Below the pieces are notes generated by a model that saw only the letters and a program-made list of their open reading frames with translations, made no database searches and was not told the origin of the DNA. 64,000 nucleotides of DNA from Histoplasma ohiense (Eukaryota > Ascomycota > Eurotiomycetes > Onygenales > Ajellomycetaceae). The stretch spans positions 434,001 to 498,000 of the forward strand of contig JAEVHH010000007.1 of NCBI GenBank assembly GCA_017607445.1, written 5' to 3'. The position numbers and the translations under genes were made by a program. Of the stretch, positions 23,057-34,789 are shown in pieces. The number at the start of each line of letters is the position of its first letter. Position 1 is the stretch's first letter.

Positions 23057-24751
23057 TCACCCCGTAAAACTCGGTATCGGCAGCTTCCCTGTCCCGATCT
23101 CGCGTTGTAGCACCCTGCCGTCACCAAGTGCAGTAGAACCCATCAGCTCCCTCGACATTGGAATGGAGTGAGGCGCCCATTTCGGGTCACCGTTGCGACT
23201 ACCACTATCACCACTACCACCACCACCACCACCACTCCTCCCATTAACGCTACCGCCGCCATTACTCCTCCTCCTTACCAACTCTTTCCCCACATCTTTC
23301 CTATGACCTCTGCCTCCCTTGTTGTTGCCGCGACCAACGCCCACCCACCCCAAACACCACCAAGCGCACCACCCAACTATTCGAAACGGCATACGACACA
23401 ACCCCCACGCCATCTGCGCCGGCAGCATAACAGCGTCGCGCATCCAATTTAGCAATACAAATATCGGCGAGCTGCGATTCGACGCTGCGCGGCGCTGCTG
23501 CGCTGCCACTGCGGTGCTGAGCGAGATGACGTCACTCAGTCGCTCCTCGAGAGATTGAAGGCGCGTTTCGGTCTCGTGGGCGTGCAGGGTGGTGCGTTTT
23601 TCGTAGCGGCGCATGGCGCGGGTGAGGGCTGAGAGATCCGGGTGTGATGGTTGATTGTCTGGGGACAGGCCTTTGGTGGTTGCAGGTGAGGTTGCGGAGA
23701 GGTATTCTTTTCCGTGCCTGGCGCTGTTGGGGGACTGATATCGGTCTTGATGCTGGCGCTTGCTGGCTGTTTCTGCGATGTGAGCTTCTAGCTCCTCGAG
23801 GCGGGTGGAGATGTCGAAGATCTTGCTGGCGTCGATTTTCTCGCGGGATTCCCCGGTGTCGGAAGAGACGAGACGTTGTAGGTAGAGGGTACGTGCTTGG
23901 ACCATTTTCAACAGGTGGGAAAATGGGCGGACTTCCGCGGCGAGGAGGAAGACTGTTAAATTGTAATTGGACACGAGGCCCTCGGAGGGTCGGGAGAGTT
24001 GCGACCTGAGGGTATGCAAGAGCCAAGCGCCCACGATGGGGAGGAGGAAGCAGGAAGTTAGAGCTGCTAGTTCGTGTCGGTGGAGCTCCGCCATTGCGGC
24101 CCGGGCAGTTGCGGATTGGGTCGTCGAAGCTGCGCATTCTTGCGAGTTGGGCTTTGAATCACGGTCCTCTTTATTGCCCGGCTCAAGCTCTGGATCCTCA
24201 GCTTGCTCGATAATCACATCCATGTCGAATTCGTCTTCTAGTGTGAGACTTCGTGACATCTGTTGTGCCGAGATGTACCAGTCCCTGAAAGTTGTACATT
24301 ATTAGGCAGGCGTTTTATATATAAATATAGGCTCTTGTAGGCTCTCTCACCACGGTAATCGAATCGACCAATTAAGAAATACTGCTGCCAGAACCAGTAA
24401 AGTGATATCTGTTACTACCGCACTTCCATTTGGGAATAGCAGGCCCCCGACTGCGGGCAGCAACGCCAACGCCAGTGGGACAGACTGCCAGTGGGACTCA
24501 TTATTATTGCTGTCTAGGGACCTTGAATTTGCATCAACCCGCGGAAGGAACAGATCGTCGGTGGACGATCTGATGGAGTTGCGGGCTTCTGAAACGGTGT
24601 CAGAGAAAGTTGAGCTCCGTCGCAATCTCGCTATGCCTGGAGAAGGTTCAGCGCGATTCAGGGCGCGATGACGAAGGTATGATGCAGAGCCAGCCAGATT
24701 AGTTACTGGCTGCGAGGATATATGGTTTGGAGATGTTCTCGGCTCAGGCAT
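23057..24751 (-). CDS. Fungal membrane protein of unknown function
   Basis: Two exons, 24751-24351 and 24284-23057, give 542 residues. The split Trp codon is rebuilt across the intron (RLPW-DWYISAQ; donor GTGAGA, acceptor TTTCAG). The N-terminal 90 residues are polar and Ser/Arg-rich. Two hydrophobic segments follow at about 91-133 (VPLALALLPAVGGLLFP and ITLLVLAAVFLNWSI). An acidic block leads to a third near 207-228 (LAALTSCFLLPIVGAWLL) and a weaker one near 245-260. Predicted coiled coil comes next (ISTRLEELEAHIAE, ETETRLQSLEERLSDV), then an amphipathic Trp-rich segment (GWCAWWCLGWVGVG) and a Gly-rich tail. I do not recognise a named family. Organisation suggests an ER or vacuolar membrane protein with a cytosolic coiled coil; this is inference. 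Confidence 0.8.
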
Positions 24752-26789
24752 CGTGAGAGAGTCTCGTTGGAAACTGGAATGTTACCTGTCAAAGGTAAGA
24801 GGGGCAGACTCAGCTGATGACAGCCCAGGATGCATGGTTAAAAACGTCAAGCTACTCGAACAAAGTGTCACCAGGTTTCCATGCCGCGATGATCTTGGTA
24901 GCATCGGCGCAATCAAGTTCTTGGAAATAGTTAGCGCCCGGTGCCCACATGCCAACTAATGGCTGGGGCGTTACTGGTCTCTTTCGTCACGTCGGCCAAT
25001 CACGCCAAGGGAGGAAGTTGAAGCTTGGCAGCACAAGGTTCCCGGGCTTGGATCCCCAGGGGGTAAGAGCCTCTCAGAGCCGCAACGATTCCAGGAGCAT
25101 AATCCAACCTCCTCCTTAACTCTATTCCTGCCTTACTTAACTAGCTCATCCCCAGAACTTTATTTCAGTTGCTATTCTGGACTTCCTTCTGGCAGGCAGC
25201 TGACGACTTCGATCTTGTGGTTACTTGGAGCAACACCTCTGCAAGCTACAACCTAGCAAAGAAGTTATTGACGCAGTAACTAGCGATTTCGTTTGTTCTA
25301 CGAGAGCTCGATTGGCAGAATACGAAAAGGTCGAGATCTATGCAGGCGGCCGTGCATTCCTTGACAAAATATGCATCCTTCGCTTTAGTTTCTGGGCTCC
25401 ATGCCCTTGTTGACTGATGTGTGGGGATTTTCGCTGCAATTGTGTTCCAGCGGCTACCGCGCTGTTTGCCTCCCCTTATTCAGGACCACTTTGGTAGCCC
25501 TACGAGTCGACGGAAATACGCTACCCCTCTCGAAAACCTATTCTAGTGGCTATAGTGAAAGTGATCGTGAGAACCAACAGGCCAGTGTTGTTTGTTCTAT
25601 GCGTGAAGGAATCACTATTGATACCAAAAAAGCGGATGGTGTCAAGCACGCGTGGTAGTCCCTTACATATGGATCGGTTTGGTCACCAATTTGGGCTTGC
25701 CCTGCTTTGATCACAAATACTTAATGACTGACGAAACTTAAAAATTGTAGATATCTATATTTATACCATTTGATGTTTCCTCTATTCCAGAAGGCCGTTT
25801 TTAACTTTCCGACATGCGTCTAGATCAAAAAATTCTGGAGTGTATTTCCCCGGGAGACAACTGCTCCCTGTGACTTGAGAATGTTGAGAATACCACAGCA
25901 ACATTCTCTTTTTGCAATATATCTGGAAGCTTGATATTTGATTCTAGAATAAATATCTTATTGGGGCTGGTCGATGCGTTGGCCAGCTTCATTACTCAAG
26001 GACGCATTGCCTGCTTTGACAATGCGCCTCAAAAGCAAATTATCACAAATTATCAGACCCAAGAGCTTCGTGCCGGTAAAGATCCCATGTCTTGCAGAAA
26101 TTGTTGAAGATTTCGAAGTTTCTTCCCGGTTTGCAGGAGTTGTGACTGCAATTCAGATGATTTGATTGACTGTTGCTGTTGTTATTGAGCCTCGAATCGG
26201 GTTAGATCAACCGCAACTCAATATCAATATTGCAGGACACAGACTCTCATTTTCAAGCACAGAGTTGTGACATTCACTCCTGTGATATCTATACCTATTT
26301 GCTGGTTTTCATTTCTTATTCCATTTATTGATGTCCCGTTATTCTGACTTCCCTGTCTTGAATAACTCACTGTATTGGACGTAAATTCTTTTCACTGCGC
26401 ATAGTAGCAATTACGTTCTAGGTTTCAGGCTTGGTTCAAGCTACAATCTTCCACCATGGAGCTCGATCGTTGGCAAATTTTATATATTGCTAGTTGCCTC
26501 CATGAGTCTCGTTGTATTCCCTTCGATTTCAGTTTCTGGCTTCATGCTTTCATCGCTTCTTCTCAATTACTTATATGTCCGCCGTGATATCTACACGCTT
26601 GATATCTCATCTTTCGTATCTTGATATCTCGTTCGCTGTCTCGAATTTCGTATCACCTTGTGAACCGTTAGAAGAGTCTCAAAATTTCCCTTTCTGGCAG
26701 CTCCATTAATCTGGAGTCTGGGACGTTAACTGTCTTCCCAGCGGGTTTAACCCCTTGAGATATTTTCTTCGTCCATATAACCCGCCACA
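24752..26789. other. Divergent promoter region
   Basis: Two-kilobase spacer between the 5' ends of the minus-strand membrane protein gene and the STE3-type gene. Only short open frames are present, with no family signal. It is presumed to hold both promoters and 5' untranslated regions. I could not identify a convincing pheromone-response element by eye. Confidence 0.35.
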
Positions 26790-28238
26790 ATGGATCCACC
26801 TAGCGGCCCTTATTACAGATCAACTGCAGCTATTGCCTTGCCCACCACAGCCTTTCTGTCTGTCTTGGTGTGCATTCCTCCTCTGGTTTGGCACTCACGT
26901 ACCGGGAATTTCCCTGCATCATGTCTCATCGCTTGGTTTGTCATCTTCAACTTCTTCAACTTTATCAACCCCTTAATATGGCCCACGGATGATGTTTCAA
27001 CGTGGTGGGATGGTGCCGGGCTTTGCGATATCGAAACAAAGCTCATCGCTCCTCTCGGAACCGGTATCGCAGGAGCTCTCGTATGTATATTCCGCTCACT
27101 TGCAGATGTCATGGACACAGATCGTGCCACCCTGATCCCCAGCAAGGGGGAGCGGAGACGTACCCTTGCTTTTGAAGTTGTTTTTTGTGTGGTCATCCCT
27201 TTCCTTATGATGGCTTTGCATTACGTTGTCCAGCACCGTCGATATTACCTATGGGCAATTGTAGGCTGTATGCCAGCGTTCCACCCAAGCTGGCCCTCGA
27301 CAGCCCTTATCTTCGCATGGCCGTTGGCTGTTTTGTTCCTGGCTGCAATCTACTGTGGTAAGTTCTTTTCCACCCCGGGGCTATTTTCATTGTGTTCGAT
27401 GCTAATCTGTCTAATCTTTTAGTCTTGGTTATATACCGACTGTTCAAGTATCGACAACAATTTTCCTACATTGTTTCCATAAGCAGCAACACAAGCAAGT
27501 CGAGATTTATCCGTCTCCTTACTCTATCCCTGATACTACTTCTGGGCAGCTTTCCTTCACAAGTTTATGTTTTCTACCGCAATATTGAAATGTCAAAGCC
27601 TTGGGTGCCTTACTCGTGGAAGGACGTCCACGGGCCGGAATGGGGAGTCATTGTGAAAGTTCCCATGCATGGCATAGTCTATTATGATCGCTGGATCCAA
27701 GTGACTTGTGGCTTCCTACTATTCGCATTTTTTGGATTCGGAAAGGATGCGACATTAATGTACCGAGCATTCCTTATCCGAGTCGGTTTGAGTCGATATT
27801 TCCCATCCTTGGAGCACCCTCATATCGCCATTAGCAAAGCGTCAGATTCAACTCGCTTTGGGTCCTTTGGTAGCCGCGCCAAGACGGCTTTGAAGAAGAA
27901 ACAATCCATGGATGAATATTCCCCGACTCTATGGTAAATAATCGTTTTCTATATGTGCTACTATATTTTGCGCGCCATGCATCTTGAAAACTGACATTGG
28001 CTAATAATCCTTTCCCAGGAGCGTACGGTCTAATTCTGAGTCCACAAACACAACGATTATTGACCATGACCACCATTTCTCCAGCTTGGCTATAATAAAT
28101 AAGCCTCTGCCTCCAGCACCCCACCCGTTCAACTCAAATAGTCGTGTCCTCTCTCTAAGTAATGCTCCGGTATCAGAAATAGATTTCGATAGCGATACTA
28201 GAATCCATGAGAAAACCGCGCATTTTACCAAAGTCTAA
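26790..28238 (+). CDS. STE3: STE3-type pheromone receptor (7-TM GPCR)
   Basis: Three exons, 26790-27357, 27423-27933 and 28019-28238, encode 432 residues. Introns have donors GTAAGT and GTAAAT and acceptors TTTTAG and CCCAG, and the phases match. Seven hydrophobic segments fill residues of about 13-290. STE3 family signatures include NFINPLIWP, WWDGAGLCDIETKL, GIAGALVCIFRSL and SWPSTALIFAWP. The third cytoplasmic loop and the tail (FGSFGSRAKTALKKKQ) are basic. STE3-type receptors bind the lipid-modified a-factor-like peptide and signal through a heterotrimeric G protein to the mating MAP-kinase cascade at the plasma membrane. The Ser/Asn-rich C-terminal tail after the last intron is a likely regulatory site. 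The gene appears intact, and convergent mitochondrial SSB follows it. Confidence 0.93.
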
Positions 28239-29259
28239 AGTACATCCCACGGGTTCAATGGCGTACCCACTATGCCGCGAGGGTCAATCGGTCTGTTGAC
28301 ACTTCATTTTGCGTGTACATTTGTTGCCGTTTCTCTTCTTCTTCTTCTAGCTCAAACCCCATATCGCAAATATGTCTTTACTTCTGCGAAACCCCCTTTG
28401 TTCCCTATTTACGCTTGCCGAGACACAAGCACTGCACATGACTCTTTGCCATCTCTTTTTGAGTAAATTGCGATATGCGAGTTTCCTCTGTTTCTCTCTC
28501 TATATTTCTCAAGAATTTTAATTATTTTTTCTCAATATGCCAGATGACAACTGGTGGGGGGAGGGGCCGATGCATTATTTGGTCGTTAGTAGGGCCAAGT
28601 TTTGTCGCTGATCTACCTGACTCTCACCTTCTCTGTTATTTGCAATCTGCACCTTGCGTGACACATATGTAATAAATATCAAACAGGAAATATGTCTGAA
28701 AATAAATAAATACATAAATAAATCACGTTGATTTGCCTTGTTTGTTTTATTTTGCCCTTCATCGCTTTTTAGCAACAAACATAAAATGTAAATATGTGAA
28801 AATCGGACTACAGTGGCTTTGACCAATAATTAATATAGACTTGGCCAATGGAAGACGAAAAAGGTCATCCAAAACCCACTCGTACAAACATGAAGATTGA
28901 GTAAAACAGGCAACAGATATAACTGGTCCTGGGTGAGGGTGTCGCCAACTCAACGAGATGTCACTTCGCTAAATACCCTTTATGTTCACTCGTGCAGAAA
29001 TAACATACAAGATAACAGATGGAGGAGAGTATCAGACACAAAAGAAACATTCGGAAGCTGGTTTAATCACATATACAGCCGCCCCATTAGAGTACACGTA
29101 CATAATTCATACCCTTACATACTGGTAATAGCCAAGCCCACATGTGGGCTTTCTCAGTTCCCATCCTTGTGCGCCCAGAAGAGATATTGCGCGTAGTCAA
29201 ATAAGAGTGTCGCTCGTCTACAGGAATGCGAAGCTACTCCATCATCGCTTTCTTCTCCC
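28239..29259. other. Convergent 3' flank
   Basis: Between STE3 (plus) and RIM1 (minus). AT-rich, with AATAAATA-like motifs near 28698-28723 suitable for polyadenylation of either gene. No coding sequence is supported. Confidence 0.4.
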
Positions 29260-29986
29260 TTACTCGCTGCTTTCACTGTTTCCGCGCCTAAGGACTTCGT
29301 AGTACCCTATTGTTGTAAAAAAAAATAAAAGGGGGGGGGCTTGATTAGTTATTTCGTAGGTAAGAGGTGAAATAAAAGGTGGGAAAAAAGTGAAAAGCGG
29401 CATATAAGGAATGAAGGCGAAACAGTAAGAGAAGGGGATAACGAACGTTGGGTGATACCGAGCGCGGAATTTTTCTTCCCATCCGCGTCCTCATAGGAGC
29501 GCATACTTGCATCACCTTCTACGTACATGAGGGTGCTGTCACAGAGAATCAGACATAGTTAGCTATGAATTTCACTATTGTCTATCCAGCTCCAAACAAG
29601 CTCCTCCGGTATAATTAAGATACAGGTATGTATCTCCGCCCCGAGAAGGCCGTTGTTCTTTATGTATATACATATATGAATGGCACGCGATTGACATACC
29701 CTTTTGGCAGGCCTAGTAAGTGATCTCTGCTGGCGCCCTCTGGCACGAAGCTTGTGATGCGCCACCAGCTCGTCTGGCGATCTTCCTTGGGTCCGTAGCT
29801 GGTTGCTACCGAATAGTTCACGAGCTCGCGGCCGGATGAGGTGGCACGGATTTCTGGTGGGTTTCCGAGGTTACCGACAATGCTAATGCGTGCGAGGGAA
29901 TTGGCGCGGGTAGAGCTGAAGCTGCGTGTCGAGAGGGATGATGTCGGGGCGCGGAGAAGTGGACGGAGGGGAATTAGACCGCGCAT
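29260..29986 (-). CDS. RIM1: Mitochondrial single-stranded DNA-binding protein
   Basis: Three exons, 29986-29700, 29535-29447 and 29306-29260, give 140 residues, which is the usual size. Intron 1 is 164 bp; intron 2 contains an A-run and G-run at about 29319-29339. The Arg/Ser-rich start (MRGLIPLRPLLRAP...SFSSTRA) is a mitochondrial presequence. An SSB OB-fold follows: RISIVGNLGNPPEIRATSSG, VNYSVATSYGP and SWWRITSF; exon 2 gives GTLMYVEGDASMRSYEDADG and SALGITQ; exon 3 gives the C-terminus RYYEVLRRGNSESSE. The protein coats single-stranded mtDNA during replication in the matrix. Exons 2 and 3 are too short to stand out as open frames and were recovered by splicing. The splice phases (2 then 1) are consistent. 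Confidence 0.93.
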
Positions 29987-30843
29987 TTTTGAATTGCAGG
30001 ATGATTGAAATAATAAACAGAGACGATATAGCTGGCAGAGAACTCAATATGGGGTTCAATGTCAGGGATTGAGATTTGTTGGACGTTGGCCTTTTGCTCG
30101 ATTCAGAGAGCTCCGTCGCGGGATAGAATGCCCAAAGCCGAAAGGTTGTCACGAAACGCGTGGCACGTGATATTCAGGAGAACTGATAGGTCATGTGATC
30201 TTATATATCAATATGTGCAAGCAAGCAACGTGGAGCGTATTCCCCACGTCAAAATGATATCTTACAGCGTGCTTCTAACAGAGTATATATTTCATCTTTT
30301 ATGCGATCTATATTATGCCGAAATTGGAGCTGCCAACTCTCCCACTAGCCTTTTTTGGTCTATCCCGATGAACAGATCGGACCACCGCGGCATGCAGAGG
30401 GGCCAATTTTTTTTTAACATGCATATCTAATAACGCAAATAGATAAATTATAGCACTTGGATAAGATATATCCCCCTACTGGGATTTGTCTCCGATTCTT
30501 AAGGTTTACACGTTGATGCCGTTTCGTCTTTGCGGCTGACTTGTTTGATCCGCTGCCAGTGGTTCGAACCAACAATCCGCAAGTTTTTTTGTTTCCCGCC
30601 TTATTTGGATGGCCACTGTCTCTGGTGCCTTTTGTTGTGTTGAAGCTTGCAAATCAGTGATCAGGCATTTCTCATTTGATTTCTTTGGTGCCCACTTTGC
30701 AATGGCGCTGTTTGATTGTTTGGCAACCTTGCCACAGCCTTTGCAGTTCTGCGGCTTCATGGGGAATTAATTATTTGCGCAACCTTTGGAGAGGAGTTAG
30801 AATATGCAAATACTATTCTTACGTATGCTCCATACGATTGGAC
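29987..30843. other. Intergenic, one small open frame
   Basis: 5' flank of RIM1 and a short spacer. A minus-strand frame of 84 codons (30760-30506) begins with Cys-rich MKPQNCKGCGK. It has no recognised family and is not called as a gene, but its clean frame makes a small unknown protein possible. Confidence 0.3.
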
Positions 30844-31460
30844 CTAGGGTTTTGAATTATCCTCAATCCTCCTAGGGGCAGGATAGAACCTATAAGAAGT
30901 ATAACGACGCCTGAACAGTATAATCATGTTTGGACTGATTTTCCTCATCTCTTTCACCAAAGTCGAGAATGTTTTTATGACATCCTTCAGGCTGATCTTT
31001 TGCCACGAGTCATTGGTTCCAAGATTCATCGTGACAATGCCTTGCTGCCATGCAGGAAGCTGGGTTTAGCTGTAATCGATGTCGCCTTAGAACTAGAATG
31101 GCCTTGATTCTCGCTGTCATAGTCGAACCCGCAATCACGCCCTGGCGGAGATCCCACGAAATCTGTGTTGGTGATTTCGGCTCCATAGCAGAGCACGCCA
31201 ACAACTCTAAATTCCTCGAATAATTATCGGAGGTCCAATGCAAACCCCTTGGGTCAATTTTTGTCAGTGAACACATTGTGATATCCTGAGGTGCTGATGG
31301 AAGCATTGCCTACCGGAAAACCAGTTATTGAATCACCGAGCGGCATATTCTTGACCTTTTCCGCTATCTCTTCTACATTCGGCGTCGCTGCCGCTATGCT
31401 AGTCATGCGTGCAAGGCAAAATACCGTGGCAGCTGCTAAAAGTCGAATGTTTTCGTCAAG
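30844..31460 (-). pseudogene. Decayed secreted SGNH/GDSL hydrolase
   Basis: On the minus strand a hydrophobic leader (RLLAAATVFCLARMTSIAAA) is followed by block I of the SGNH family, KNMPLGDSITGFPVG (about 31355-31320). Then, in another frame, comes TDFVGSPPGRDCGFDYDSEN, resembling the family's DFVGS...D.D.EGH block. In a third frame comes QQGIVTMNLGTNDSWQK (about 31040-31000), the block with GTND. A stop follows TDKN near 31257, and at least two frame changes are needed. No ATG opens the leader, and the C-terminal block with the catalytic Asp-x-x-His was not found. In the family these are secreted carbohydrate or lipid esterases. This copy is a pseudogene unless several introns hide the breaks, and I see no good splice sites there. 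Confidence 0.65.
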
Positions 31461-34400
31461 GGCGAAAAACCGATTTGTCTAGCAAATTTCCCTGGATTCT
31501 TAAATTTTAAATGATCATTTCTGGGTGCAAGAGACAAACACACGAAGAAATCCAAGGGGGGGTTTATCGATCAGGAACGACCCTTGGTGACCCTGAGGCA
31601 ATGTATGATATTTTACTACCCATGGATGGACATATGACAGTTTAACTGGCCGTTTGACTTCCTCAACAAAGCCCACTGATCTCACAATGTCTAGCGACGT
31701 TGATTCACATTGTGTTTCCCAAAATTATATCTTTACATTTCCTAACTTACAGGCTACATAAATTACTTGAGCTCAGCCTATATCTATATATATGTATGTG
31801 TTTGTGTGTGGAGTGGGGCATATTAGGTGGACATCCTGTCTTCAAAGACGCAGCCGGAACGATAGAATCATCCGTGATTCTTCAGGGAGATGCATCGCCC
31901 TCTGGATTTTCATATTGTGTTGTTGGATATACCATTTCCACCAGTTTAAACCTAGTGGCTTGACATAGGGGTTGAGGGTTGCACGAGATACAGAGTTTCT
32001 CGTCAAATAACAAGGTAGAATCACTCAGTGTGCGATCGGAGGTCCTTCTTCACCATGCTTACTGACAGTTACGAGTTATTTAGTACAAGTGGGTCTTTTG
32101 CCTGCATTTTTCACCATACAAAAGGATTGCTGGATATTGTTCTTCCGCTTAATGGATGTTTCGATATCGCCTCCCAGGTAAACGGTAACAAATGTTGTTT
32201 AAAAACTTCCCCCTCGTTTCCATGTACCACTGTGCGACATTTGTTAAATGGGAGAGCCTGGTGGGTTACATCTTCTCTAGAATCATGCGTGGCATAATAA
32301 TCTTGCTGTTGCCAATTCTGCTTTGTATTTTGTTATTCCATCTTGAGACATTTGTGAAAAGCCTCACGGGATTATCCTTATCGGGAAAACGATTACGGCG
32401 ATCGCGGTGTTTATGATTTTTGTTATGGGAGGCTGATAGAGGAGGTGCTGCTATCCATAAATATGAGAATTCATACATCTAGTACTTGTCCATTGGTATA
32501 CGATGATGCTGGGCGTCATCGACGCGGGGGAAGCCCGTGCTTGCATCACCATCACCGATGGGGCTCTGCCCATATGGATGTGAGGTCTGTCTCATAGAGC
32601 CAACATTGATTGCGAAATTCTGAAACAAAGAAATGGAGGAAGCCTAGGAATGTGAGACATAGAAGCAAGAGCATGTTTTTCCCCGTCCTAAATTTTCCGA
32701 TGGAGCAGATATGCGTGGAATAATGCAAGTTACTAAATCTTCAATCGTCTTGGAGGCGAATATCCTTCTGGGTGTCCTGAAGCCAGGAGGACCTAACAGG
32801 CAGTTTCTAGTGTAATATCGTCAGTTTACCAAGGTCGACACAATGGGGTAAAGATTTACTCTGCACCACATTGCGGGCATTTTGAAGCACAGTTCAATGT
32901 TCCCTGCTTTGAAATTTGAGCAATCTAGACAAGCCTCTTTTCTTTTTCCGGGACCACAGTCATGTCATCAGTGCGATGCGAAGTTTTACTGGAAATATCA
33001 GCTCCAGAAGCTCTCTCTCTCTGATAAGCTGAGAGGGGTGCACTCTGGGATATTCCTATGTATTTTGCTATATTCGAAAAACGGAACGCCATTTTCCTAT
33101 TATTCCATTAGCTGAGTTAGTTCCATTCAGGAGCCCGTCCCTAAAATAGATAGTATAGGGTAAAATTGTTATGGAGGGCCCGCTGAGAAGGGTAAACTAC
33201 AGGAGGTGTTGAGGTACGATTAACTGGGTCGTCAGTGTGGAAGGCGTCGCACAGCATGGCTATGGAATTGATCTGTCAGTTTGAGATGGAACGTGCAGGA
33301 GCCGCTATCAGAGGGGAGCTGCGGGGGATCATCTTCGCCGAAACTTAGCTGAGGATTTAGCGAAAGTTTTCCATCGCGAGCCTTGGAAATCCTTCCACGT
33401 TTTATACTAGTGGTTATCCAACTGCGAGCAGAGGAATGGACGCCGCAACAGCCTGGATATGCAGACGTATGCAGGTATGGCAGACGTATGCGGGAATTGA
33501 GCCCTTTAGCCATTTGTTCTGCATCATCAACCGTTGATTTCCCTGTTCCGGTTGAATGCTGCTAATCGAAGATTTTCGAGTCACCGACGTCAATTTGAGC
33601 CTGCTCACTACTCAAGACACTGCGTCGTCAAAATCACCTTCGCTCTACCACTTTCACCAACAACCAAAGGTCGCTAACATAGTAATATGATTCACCCGAT
33701 TTTGGACGGCTGCATAACATTGTGATGATAGGGTATCCGTATCACAATCGTAGTTAGCTTTGGGGGCTTGGTGGTTGGTCAATCCATCTGCACTGGACGT
33801 GGGGCCACATCGTGTTTGGATTGACCCCTTGCGCAACTCCAGGCCAATTTTGAAGACTTCACTGATTATCTTGACTTAGGGTAGGCTGCAGTGACTGGAT
33901 GAAGACGCCCTCTGTCTTTTGCCTATGCGATTCATACGCCCATATGGTCGAATGCTCGCTTGGTCAATTCCAAACTGGCCCACCGGAATTGGTGGCTAAA
34001 GGGTTGTTCATTACTCCAGCTTGTCTGTCCACACGTTGCCATTTCTATTTTCCATTTCTATGCTACGTGGAGCCGGCTGGACGCTTCAGCAACACTTGAT
34101 TCGATGGCGCATTCCCATCATGTCTGAGGTGGCGGTTTTCTCCTTTATTCCCCGCCTGTGCTACTTGTGTTCCATAATTGTTTGCTCTGCTGGCCTCGGT
34201 TTCTTAATCTGCCGATTGGTGATGGCAGCACATGCAAGATATGCGCGTCACTCAGACTGCCAGTCTGGCATCCCTTTCCCCTGAATCCTGCTTTTTGCCC
34301 TGAAAGCTGGGAGCCATTCGCAGGAAAATCCCGGAATGAGAGATTTCATAACAGGTTCCCCTGTTGGCTAAGCCTAGACCCTAACCAAAGGGTTCCAAGA

Positions 34401-34789
34401 AACAGATCATTCTCCCGCTTCTTCTGAGGGGAATATATGAGAAATCAACAGAACTCGATCCTCTCGAGTTCCAATTCGATCGAACAGGGTAGAGAGCTCT
34501 AAGTTCCCAAAACACCTTCAGACTTGTGTGATGTTTGATCGTCGGCTTTTTCTATCTTGTTGCGCCTTTCTGGGCATGTTAGAAATGGTGTCCTACCTTC
34601 ATGGAAATTAAACATCCAATGCTGCATAACTACCTAGAACTCATGTCCGAATGATTTAGTTTTCTATTCTCCCTTTCGTTGGCTATCTTGAACTTCGGGT
34701 GACCCTCAAGAGTTTTATTTTTCCTTAAGGAGTTATAAGCTGCGGACTTTTTCTTCCTCACTGTCACGAATTTCCGACGGCAGTTCAAC
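31461..34789. other. Gene-poor spacer
   Basis: About 3.3 kb with only short frames on both strands and no family signal. The last few hundred bases are the presumed promoter of the DUF4203 gene. Confidence 0.35.

Noticed and set aside
30545..30590. GGTTCGAACC followed by a T-run, another tRNA-like hint
   Set aside because: The motif is a simple palindrome, no acceptor or anticodon stem fits, and an open frame crosses it.
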